DNA from: Amphiura filiformis
Lineage: Eukaryota > Echinodermata > Ophiuroidea > Amphilepidida > Amphiuridae
NCBI RefSeq assembly: GCF_039555335.1
Contig: NC_092628.1
Location: 76,386,713 to 76,450,712 of the forward strand
Reading direction: 5' to 3'
Length of the DNA: 64,000 bases
Shown piece by piece: positions 54,844 to 64,000 of this stretch. The notes beneath the pieces are model-generated. The model was not told where the DNA came from, did no database searches, and saw only the letters and a program-made list of their open reading frames with translations. The translations under genes were made by a program, and so were the position numbers. Numbering within the stretch: position 1 is the stretch's first letter; the number at the start of each line of letters is the position of its first letter.

Positions 54844-55100
54844 CAGTTTTTGTCAGAACGGCAGTTATTTACATTTTGAGAGCGTGCTGAGCATAAACAA
54901 GGAAGTGGGGTTCTGATTGGCTGATTCAATCAACTGACAATCATAACAACTGATCGATAATCTGATTGGCCGAGGGGCATAGTCATGGTTTTTGGGCCCA
55001 GTTCGGCGTTCATAAAGGGAACACAAAGCTCCGCGTAGGTCGCTCATTAACAGAGCGCACATGTCAATCTGAGCAAGGGACTGCCGTTCTTCTCTGAAAC
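54844..55100. mobile_element. Foldback MITE family B, copy 2
   Basis: CAGTTTTTGTCAGAACGGCA left, CTGCCGTTCTTCTCTGAAAC right. Shares ACATTTTGAGAGCGTGC, TTCTGATTGGCTGA and CAATCTGAGCAAGGGACTGC with 7351-7761. Confidence 0.75.
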
Positions 55101-55507
55101 CCAGTGTAGTAATGGTAATAACTCAATGTACAAAATTCTGACTCTGGTCCGAGTGGATCAGATTGTGTCACATAATACAATTTTTTTTGTTGGGGCAGTG
55201 CTTTGGTCATAAACCTGATGAAAATAAATGTACAACTTGGAAATTGTTTATAAATTAACTTTCTGTTTCCTGTAATTTGTAATGAATATGTAATATTCCT
55301 ATATATATATTGTGTGAACATCAGGACAAAAATACTTGGACATACTCTGTCAAAGATTCTTGTTACTTGCAAAGTTTTGTCATGGTCACACATATTAAGC
55401 TGTGTTCCTGATGGAAAAATGTAAACTAATGTAAAACTGACATGTCTGTTTTAAAGGCTTTACATATTTTGAACTTATTTCCTTTGATCTGATATATTGT
55501 GTGTCGT

Positions 55508-55699
55508 CTCATATTGAGAGTACCGCCATGATGAGTTTCACAGTGGCAGATTCGAATCAGTGCATTTACGCAGTTGCATTGCCAGCGTATGGATAAATCG
55601 CCCTTATACACATGTGTATACGCCCTGAAGGATTAGGTTAGCCACTCGATTTGAATCTGCTACTGCAAAATCCGACATTGCGTTACTCTCAACTTGAGA
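55508..55699. mobile_element. Palindromic MITE family D, copy 2
   Basis: CTCATATTGAGAGTACCGCC left, GCGTTACTCTCAACTTGAG right. The central TATACACATGTGTATA is a perfect palindrome. Confidence 0.65.
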
Positions 55700-57190
55700 T
55701 GAGATGGACAATAGTCTCTCACATGTTAAAAGAGGAAACCCTTCATGTGGTATGTAAATGTGTGTTGTTTAAATGTCTAATTTGATGCCTGATTTGTGGG
55801 GACTTATTGTTATAAGATTTGACAAGCCTTTGTAACAAGTTCAAGCCCGCTAGACTGGCATTCTAGCTTTTGACTTCACTGATGATAGAAATCAATCAAA
55901 ATTGACAAGTAAACTATCCTCAAGCTATTGTGTTGAAATATCTCTATACCAGTCACTTATGCATGAGCTAATGGTGTACCAACTGATTGGTCAGTGGCAA
56001 TTGATACAACTAAAAAGGACACTCAGCCATTGCCACACTGGGGGTCTTATTACAGAGATGTAAGACTTCCAGAAAAAAACACTTCTGGAAATGTAAAATT
56101 TTTTTTTTTTTTTACATTTCTGGAATTGGATGATGATAATTTGTCATAAAAAGAGCTCTGCCCCATGGACCTCCGTTGCACGCCTCACCTTCAGCTCGGC
56201 TGCTCGCCTTTGGCTTGCATGATTTTCAGGAAATGGATCATTACCTTACTTACATCTCTGTTATTAGCATTAACAGGACTTGAAAACAGTTAGGAGACCA
56301 GTCTGGAGAAATAAGAAAAGGCAGCAGTGTGTACATGCTTGTAATAAGCACCATTCCAATTCAAACAGACTGAAAAAGGATCAATGTTAGGTTGCCATGG
56401 TGATGAGAGGTATGTCACAAATTGTAATTGAATAATGATTAAGGTACGTCTTCAAAAGAGTAGGAATTTTCAACATTTTGATTTTAAATTCCAAAATGAA
56501 AATATCCTGAAAAATGGGAGCACAGCTGTGAAATCATGAAATCAGATTGCCTACTTGCCAAAGAATTGTTACATAACAGTATACTAGTATTACACAGGAA
56601 CTTATTTATCTGTTATATAGACAATATGATGGAAACACAATTATATATTAAAAATGCAGAATATTTCACATTGTACATACAGTGAAGTCAAATATGTGAA
56701 TTGTGATAGCTGAACTTTTTAAAGGAAACTATTGATTTATAATATGTTGTGGTTTTATGAAATGATGAACTTGATCTCAAAATTTGCAAATTTCTCTGTA
56801 AACAAGGGATATTAATTTTGATCTAATGAAAGCCAACACATTTTAGCCTGCGATTGCAAGTGCATAAGTGTTAACAAGTAGCATTGACCAACATATATGC
56901 AGTGATTATTTTAATGTTTATTAAGTTCTTTTAATACATAAAAAGCAATAAGTAGATAAAAATTAGAAACATGTGAAAACTTGGATTATAAGTGTTGGCA
57001 AAAAGTTCAATTATTGTATGTAGTTGTATGATAGTGCTATATGTGCTGACCTTTTATTTTGAATATCCCATATGCCCTATATACATGTATTAGTAAAGTT
57101 TCATTTAAACTGATAGTAAAACTACACTAGCTTCCAAAGAAGTATGGCACTCTTTAGCTCTGATTGATGCGAGTACCCTGTTAATGAACA
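55700..57190. other. Intergenic with one hairpin
   Basis: A hairpin near 56082-56130 (ACTTCTGGAAATGTAAAAT against a T run and TACATTTCTGGA) is the only structure noticed. The rest is AT-rich without supported features. Confidence 0.4.
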
Positions 57191-57192
57191 AC

Positions 57193-57360
57193 ATACGTGG
57201 AACTTTGTGTTCCCTTCATGAGTGCCACTCTGCACTGATGAACACTTTGACGCATAATCGGCCAATCAGATTATCGGTTTGTTATGATTGAATCGGTCAA
57301 TCCGTGTTTACGCTTTGTATGCTCCCAAAATGTAAACAAGTGCCATTGCTCTCTGCCAGC
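57193..57360. mobile_element. Foldback MITE family B, partial copy 3, reversed
   Basis: Reverse-complement similarity to 7351-7500: TGTAAACAAGTGCCATT, GCCAATCAGATTATCG and GTGTTTACGC align with copies 1 and 2. One end is missing. Confidence 0.6.
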
Positions 57361-57997
57361 ACATGTAAAATATGAATATTACGGAAAGTTATTTGATGAA
57401 AAATTTGTTTTTGTTGTTTTATTTTTATCCATGTAGTTACTTTCTAATCCATATTAACAATACTACAAACAAGATTTGTTTAAAAACACAGATAGCATCT
57501 ATTGAAAGTAATATAATATTGTCCCTTTCTTAACATGAAATTGTACCTCTGCATAAGGCGATTAAGCAGTTTCTTTTCCTATTTTAATTTGAAGTTCCAA
57601 TCCTGTGTTCAATCTCAAAATGTTTGAAATGATAAATACATTAGTATGTTTTAAAAATGTAACTTGTTTCAATTGCTAAGAAATGCAAAATGTGTTGTGT
57701 GTATTCTGAATCATATATGCTCTAATGATGAATATGTATATTGTGTTATTGTCATTGTACAGGCTATAAATAATAACAATAAAATAAAATATATATGATG
57801 TAAATTCAAACTTGAGTAAAATGTTATATTGTTGCTGGAGTGGGCATGTTTTGTTTATCAAAAGTGGATGAATGATATTTGAAATGTGTGTTGAGGTGGT
57901 ATAATCAGTTGTGAAATGTACAGTAGTATGTATGATATAGCTATGATTCCTTATTTTCAACCAGTCTTGTATTTATCAGCATAAGATTTACCTACAT

Positions 57998-58166
57998 TTT
58001 TCGCCTTGATGTGGCAGTGATGTCAACGCATTGATTCAGCTATTTCCTGCGGCCGCATCTATGTGGCATCTTTAAGCATGTGTGTGTTAATGCCAGCGCT
58101 TCTAGCGAACGCTAGCGATATAAGGCTGTGCCCAATGAATTGTGCACTGACGTCACTGCCACATCA
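57998..58166. mobile_element. MITE with 35-bp terminal inverted repeats (family E-like)
   Basis: TTTTTCGCCTTGATGTGGCA followed by GTGATGTCA on the left; TGACGTCACTGCCACATCAA then GGTGAAAAA on the right. Inner GCGAACGCTAGCG and TGGCATC/GATGCC-like pairs. CG-rich. Confidence 0.8.
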
Positions 58167-58575
58167 AGGTGAAAAATGGTATAGAGAAGGGGGAATAGAC
58201 ATGATTTGAAGTCTTGGATCTAAAGATGAGGTGACATCCGGGGTGACATTTACCGCTCCATGTCCAAGCTGACTTAGCATGTCGGGATTGATTCTGAAGA
58301 TCCTGAGTTCTTTTCAGTAAGTGTGGGTATATGGTGTGATCGGATGGCATACCAAAAAGTTGGTCGGCAGTTGTCAACTTGTCAATGGTCTTTGTCTGGC
58401 AGTGTGTATGCGCATCATTTTTCCAGAGAGCCTATGCTTTCAAAACAAATTGTATACATGGCGATAAGTCTATTGAAAGGTGAAGTGGTCATATTCTGAG
58501 TCATAAGCTTCCTAGGTTTGGTTTGTGAGAGCACTTAGAGACCCTGAGGGCCAGGATCAATTAGTGAAGATTGCT

Positions 58576-58626
<51 letters not shown>
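58576..58626 (+). repeat. GTT microsatellite, about 17 units
   Basis: Uninterrupted GTT run. Its leucine-rich translation is a repeat artefact. Confidence 0.95.
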
Positions 58627-58639
58627 TGTTTTTGCTTTG

Positions 58640-60399
58640 GCAAAGGAAAATTTGCAATTTGTGAAATATGGGTTAAACTTTGGTATTTTGGCATTACTGT
58701 ACTTCTCAGCAAGGTCCTATTGCACTGCCTGATGTGTTTGTCCTAATTATCACGTTAAAAAGAACTAGGCCATGCCTAGGTCACGCAATGTATGCAGCTT
58801 GTTCAGCAAATGAGGTGCCAATATTTCATGATGTGATTGAATTAGCCAATCAGAACCCTTCTTCTGTGTGTTTGCTGTATGCTGAAAGAACACTGATAAT
58901 AGTATAAACATGACAAAATAAGACTTGTTAAATAAAAGGCTTTTTTGTTACTTTAATAAAAGTCGATAGTTAATAGAATTTATATTTAAAATATCAGTGG
59001 CACTGATGTGTACTTTTTTTATGGCCGGCAAACCTACAATCAAACATGCATACAATGCAAAGTCTTGAATTTGGTTCACTTGGAAAAACAAATATTACCT
59101 TTCTGATATGATTTCCAATAAAGTATGTACAAGAAAGTTCTGAGAGAAAGTTCCAAGTTTCAAGCTGTTCACCTGCTACATGGCAAAAAAAAAGAGTAGA
59201 AAACGTTCTTGCCTATTATTGGCAACATCATGTTTTGCCTGCCAGTTTGGTATGCAACTTGCAAGTAATAGAGGGGCTATAATTTAAACATGTCATGAAA
59301 GTCCAGTGGGATCATCTTAAGAATGGCAATTACCTCCAGTACATTGAAGACCGAACAAGTAACATATTTCTTTATTTGAAAAGACCTAAATTTTCACCAA
59401 ATGTTACAAATGTGTTTTAGTGAAATATATTTGCAGTTACTATGGAGTAAGTTTACGAAAGATTGATGATGCATATATTGTTGTGTCAATGCAATAACAT
59501 TGTAAGTGACTTATTAGTGATTTTGTAGAAGCATAAATGTGTTTCAATTTGTTTGCTTAAAAAATTACTGTTTTTTGACATTTTAATTATTATTCTAATT
59601 AATTGCTTTTAAGACTTGTAAAATGGCTTAAAATGTGTGCATTTATCTATATGTGATGTGATCAAGCAAAATCAGTTGGAAGTCGAAAATATTGATTTTT
59701 AGATACAGCCAAACAAAGGAAATAATTTCTTTTGTTGTTCAACTGTTCATATCTTTAGAAATAAATGTTCAATTTGAATGGGGTATTCTGCAAAATGTAG
59801 CTTTGCACACTGCTATATAAAAATTATGTAGAATACTGAAAATTGAATATGCCCAACTTCAGACTGAATTTGCTTGGTCGCACCACACATGTTCATAATC
59901 CATTAGCCCAAATTCACCAAAAATGTCACTGTGTTTTTGCACTGTCACAACAAACAACTGAAACCTCTCGTTTCCTATTGGTCTTATCTCTTTTGGTAGA
60001 CAGGATGTATACCAGGGATGGTTTTGTCACCAGGGCAGGATCACTCTCTGCATTTCACAAACTTAAAAAAAAACCACCCTTTATACTCATTTTAGAGCCT
60101 CAGTCCAATAACCAATATACTTTTGGCATGGTGATTTGAATTATGCACTCTAGCTGACATTGACATTGTTTCAATAGTCATGTGAATATGAGTTTGTGAA
60201 ACATTCCTTGTATTGTATTTGTATGCAAATATATGTAGATCAGCAAGTAACGGGTTTCCCATTTTGATATCGCCTTCTACCACAAATATATGACACACGG
60301 CACAATACTACTGTACGATTGTAGTCCTTTCCTCTATTTTGTGCTATGGATGCAGCCATCAACTAGGAATATGTTCTATCTAAAGGTAGGAGTTGCATG
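58640..60399. other. Gene-free stretch
   Basis: AT-rich. A short piece near 58845-58865 (AGCCAATCAGAACCCTTCTT) recalls foldback family B in reverse. No supported exon. Confidence 0.35.
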
Positions 60400-61340
60400 T
60401 AGTATAAGAGATAATAGAATAAGATAACCTATGATGTGATCATTAACTCCCAAAGTATAAGAATTTGTGTTCGCTTCTCTTGAATTGAGAATTGGGTGTG
60501 GCTGAGAGCTTCTGCTTCCATGTAGTGTAACGGATAATAGAATGTAAGGTAGCCTGTTATGTGATGCATTACTGCATAAGTGTCATAGTTTACCAGTTTT
60601 TCTTGAGTGTAAGAATTATTTGTGAGTGTGTGAGAGTTCCATATAATAATTATAGCAGATGAGAAAATAGTTATAGAATGTAAGATAACCTGTGATGTGA
60701 TCATTAACTGCCAAAGAATCATAGTTTACCAGCTTTGTTTGAGTCAAGTGTAAGAGATGATATCAAAGTATCGTAGTTTTTTGTGTCGGCTTCTCTTGAG
60801 TTGAGAATTGGGTTGGCTTCTGCTTCCATGTAGTGTAAGAGACAAATAATGGACGGTAGCCTTCAGTGTGATCCTGTAATGCTCTGTGTGATGACCATAG
60901 GCGTCAACATAAAAAGTCCCATGTTCTGAGATATTTTCTCAAAATATCAAGAGCTACCTCAAGAACCAATGAACCAATACTAGGCTTGTTGGTACTCATT
61001 CTAATGCATTTTTCATTCTGATTCCAAATATTGTAATTTTTTAAAGAAATTTTGTAACTTGTCATCCACGTGGAGGGTTAATGTCAACATGTCACAGTTT
61101 ATGACATCTCTTTAAACTTGAAAATTGGGTGTGGGTCCTGGTGTGGGTGAGAGTTTCATTTAATATAAAAGGTAATAGAATGTAAGGTGGTGTGTGGTGT
61201 GATGCTTTTTTGTCAAAGTATCACACATTACATCAGCTTTTGAGAATTGGGTATGGGCAAGGGTTTCAGAGAAGTATAAAAGGTAATAGAATAGAATATA
61301 AGGTGGAGTGTGATGTGATCATCAGTTCTCTTGATTCTGG
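60400..61340 (+). repeat. Degenerate tandem array of about 120-130-bp units
   Basis: The block GGTAATAGAATGTAAGGTRG followed by TGATGTGATCATTAACT recurs, with changes, at about 60410, 60530, 60665, 60840, 61168 and 61285. AGAATTGGGTGTGG follows in several units. Spacing is irregular and the units are diverged. Confidence 0.65.
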
Positions 61341-61520
61341 GGCTGTCCATTGGGAAGAGTTACATGCATTGTACAGATCTATTTTTTCAAATGGCAATCA
61401 TCATTGTACCGATTTCCTTTAAAATCCTAAAATCTCGAATACCATCAAGATAACTTTGTTGAAAATGAACCAGTATTTCATGATCTATTAAAGCCAAATG
61501 TATATGGTTTATCTTTCAGA

Positions 61521-61585
61521 TGAAAAAGGTGCAGCTGTAGTTACTGAGGTTCTTTCATGTCTGCAACAAGTGTAAGCACAGCAGG
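61521..61585 (+). other. Exon-like block of 65 nt
   Basis: The acceptor TTATCTTTCAG and donor GTAAGC bound a block. In one frame it reads DEKGAAVVTEVLSCLQQV and stops; an internal ATG frame gives MSATSVSTAG running to the donor. It could be a 5' UTR or first coding exon of the gene suspected at the right edge, or chance. Not assigned to a gene. Confidence 0.25.
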
Positions 61586-62819
61586 TAAGCAGACTTGGAT
61601 TTATACTATTCTGCAAACAAATGTTGAAATAAAAATGAACAGCAGTATATATAGGTGAACGTAAAATAATTTCAATAGTTTATAAATAACTGATTTGTAT
61701 GATTGTACTTAGTGTCCATATACAAAAGGTAAGCAAAATATCAGATCTGTAATATCATATACAGTAATAGAAAACAACACAATTTTCTTACAATTAGGAT
61801 CTGATTTCCCCATACAGACTACAGTGTAGGACTATACAACTGGTCAGTAAGACTCTCACTTCCACATCTGTTTTTCAAGTGATGGCTTTAATACAACCCT
61901 TTGCCAATTTGTTTAAGTGGTTTTAAAGGAAAAGAGGCAGTAAAAAGGAAGCCCCTGATTTAAACTTGGGCCCCTGAGCCCCAAATGTTATTTTCGTATC
62001 TTGTTGGGCCCCTTTGGATCCCTGGGACCCAAATGTCCCATTGTATGGATATAATAATATAACCAATTTTATACTTGGCAAAACAACATTTAAAAAATAT
62101 ATTTAATAGTTCGGGCACTGTGAATTCAAATACTCTTGCATTTTGAGCTAGTTTTGTTGCAAGGTGCTATTGTTTATTTTGTTGTGGTTTAAACATTTGC
62201 TATGTGCTACAACAACTTAATATCTTTATGTTGCAAGTTTTTGTCTACCAAAAGTAATCGCAAAAGCAGGTGGTCGCGAAAGCAGGCGAGACTTGTGGTT
62301 CGAGAACCGCCTTGTTTGGATATTCTGCTTTGTGTCATTTTGCTCTGCTTTATAAAATTGCACAGATAGAAATTTGCACAGATGAATTTGAAGCAAAAAA
62401 GCTCATTAATTATCTAATGTACCAAACAGACTGCCTAAGTGTTTTATTTGCTGCCAAAATTGAAACAAGTGAAAAATATGTGAAATTTCAGACCCGGGTA
62501 TGTGATTTCACAGACAAGATCTCTGAATAAGCCAAATCGGCATTGGAAGTTTGCAATACATTGTGGGACAGTTTTTGCAGTTTTGGGACACTTCGCCCTC
62601 TGACCTATTGGGAAAATTCAGAAAAATTGGTTTTTGTGCATACAAAGATTATAATCTAAAATGTTTTACAAGAATGAAAACAAACCCAAAAAACATTATT
62701 ATTGAATAAATTAAGTATTAAAATATAATTATAATGATAACATTATGACAATAATAAATTAATTAATAATAATTACAGCAATTTCCCGAATATGTCAGAG
62801 GTCAAAGTGTCCCAAAACT

Positions 62820-62960
62820 GCTCTCAAAAACCGGAAGTTACAATGGCGAGAGGAATCTTGGAATTCACAGCGCCCCGAACTGATAATGGATTACGATGAT
62901 TTATACATGTGGTTCGTGAATGAAGAGCACCTGTTTTTCAATTTGCGCGAACAAGTGGTA
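62820..62960 (+). promoter_or_regulatory. Possible promoter / first exon of the right-edge gene
   Basis: ACCGGAAGT (ETS-type site) lies a few bases before AATGGCGAG (YY1-like) at about 62830-62850. A 24-codon ATG frame, MDYDDLYMWFVNEEHLFFNL plus REQV, follows at 62886-62957 and ends at a GTATGA donor. It does not join the 63132 exon in an open frame, so it may be a leader exon carrying an upstream frame. Confidence 0.3.
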
Positions 62961-63131
62961 TGAACAATGACCCCTTTTTTGTGTTTCACAAATCGCGTTT
63001 CTTTATCTGAAAATACCCCCTAATTTTGCAGGCATGAGTACCAGCAGATACAATGGGTGCCGGAACCAGGATTCAAACTTTCCTTGTCAAAATATCATTG
63101 GTACTATTTTCTGTATATTTTACCCTCACAG

Positions 63132-63204
63132 TTGGATAGTGGATGAAGGCATCCATTCATCATGGCGGCACCTGATGAAACCAAATTGCAGCAGGATTTA
63201 CAGG
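63132..63204 (+). CDS. Candidate first coding exon of an unidentified gene
   Basis: Acceptor TTTTACCCTCACAG and donor GTAAGC bound 73 nt. From ATG 63162 it reads MAAPDETKLQQDLQ and one base of the next codon. An in-frame TGA upstream (63144) and the ATCATGGCGGC context support a true start. The family was not recognised and no further exon was seen before the right edge. An alternative frame (WIVDEGIHSSWRHLMK) is also open through the exon, so the reading is not proven. Confidence 0.4.
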
Positions 63205-63789
63205 GTAAGCATGTATTCTAGATCCATGATACATAATGCACAAAGGCATATATCACATCCCCGGGATCACATCAGACAATTTGGGCAAGGCTCACTTGTA
63301 GCCAATTAAGATATACACTGTACATATGCTAAAATGTGTTTTTGCAAAGATCCCATTAGGAGTTTGAGCCACTAGCCATGCCACTGTATGAAAAGTTACT
63401 AATAGCTATAAATCAGGGCTTGCCTCATTTGCGCAACTTTTTTAAGCACTGGCCAAAAGATTTAGTCCTGGGGATTTTAATAGTCCACAGTCTGCCAGAA
63501 GTGAATATCTTCATCACCTATCAGCCATTGTTTAGTTATGGCAAAGATGTGGTATGTTACAAAAACCCAATCATCTTTGCGCTGTATCGAACTATGATTT
63601 TCAACATGAAAAACAACCATTTTTAGGTCTTCCAAAGGAAAAGACCTTATGGCATCATGAGTTGTGTGTTCATCTGTGTGGTTGTAATTGTGTGTCCATC
63701 CGTCAACAATTCTGTAAGGCTTTTTGGTCTTGTATGAACAGTTCAAATCCTATTGCAACTTAACTTGGGTCATAGCTGCACTATGGGAA

Positions 63790-64000
63790 CCCTCATCTGT
63801 TGGTGGTGTTCAAGGTCATATACTGATGTCAAAGGTCATTTGAGGTCAACTTGTAAATAGGCTGAAAATACAAAATCTGGTCTTAAATGAACAGTTCACA
63901 TGCAACAAAACTTGAGCCAAAGCTGCATTATGGGAGCTTTCATGTAATGGTGGTGTTCAAGTTCACATACTGAGGTCAAAGGTCATTTGAGGTCAATAGG
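63790..64000 (+). repeat. AGGTCA-rich tandem repeat entering from the right edge
   Basis: TCAAAGGTCATTTGAGGTCAA occurs at about 63829 and, as the near-identical GTCAAAGGTCATTTGAGGTC, at 63974, about 145 bp apart. The unit resembles the 149-bp array at 12.9-14.8 kb in its GGTCATTTGAGGTCAA core. Confidence 0.7.

Noticed and set aside
58525..58746. Leucine-run protein at the GTT microsatellite
   Set aside because: Translation of a simple repeat with no supporting gene structure.
62270..62530. 86-codon plus-strand frame (..QIEICTDEFEAKKLINYLMY..)
   Set aside because: It looks protein-like in part, but it begins at a GTG in repeat-like sequence, has no family match I can recognise and no clear splice acceptor.

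Overview
This is a stretch of AT-rich metazoan nuclear DNA. Genes are split by introns with GT-AG borders, intergenic space is large, and a very high density of short inverted-repeat (MITE-like) elements, tRNA-derived repeats and retroelement fragments fills the introns and gaps. The frequent 'aggcctac' strings, the AGGTCA-rich tandem repeats, a KIF28/KLP-6-type kinesin and a LYSMD1/2-type gene suggest a marine invertebrate deuterostome, most likely an echinoderm or hemichordate. The phylum is an inference, not a sequence match.

Two host genes can be reconstructed. (1) A kinesin-3 family motor gene on the minus strand, about 457-7002. Eight exons with consistent phases encode the motor domain, neck and first coiled coil (1323 nt = 441 codons once one extra base is ignored). 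The first coding exon was not found, and the FHA/tail part lies beyond the left edge. The exon at 1163-1343 carries a one-base insertion in an A run that breaks the frame. (2) A LysM-domain gene of the LYSMD1/2 type on the plus strand, three coding exons at 17605-17769, 22155-22501 and 26409-26736 (279 aa). A third gene may start near the right edge: a 73-nt exon at 63132-63204 has good splice borders and an ATGGCGGC start.

Layout. 1-7 kb: kinesin gene, with at least five MITEs in its introns. 7-12 kb: foldback and tRNA-like repeats and a CG-richer, possibly promoter-like zone near 8.9-9.5 kb. 12-15 kb: a 149-bp tandem array interrupted by about 1 kb of palindromic sequence and a 34-bp minisatellite. 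15-17 kb: short MITEs and a tRNA-like SINE head. 17.6-26.7 kb: the LysM gene. 26.7-37 kb: long gene-poor stretch with several MITEs, including a hAT-like element with an exact 8-bp target duplication and a piggyBac-like element flanked by TTAA. 37.28-39.15 kb: a truncated, broken Penelope-like retroelement with 197-bp terminal inverted repeats and a 13-bp target duplication. 41.2-42.6 kb: a DNA element split by the 3' end of a LINE. 42.6-62 kb: more MITE families, a nested pair of elements at 49.1-49.75 kb, large perfect-looking hairpins at 54 kb and a degenerate about 120-130-bp tandem array at 60.4-61.3 kb.

The two host genes have no evident functional link: one is a microtubule motor for cargo transport, the other a small LysM protein of poorly known role. 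No convincing evidence of a novel multi-gene system was found. The most informative signals are the mobile-element architectures (exact target duplications, nesting, inverted termini) and the broken frame in the kinesin neck.
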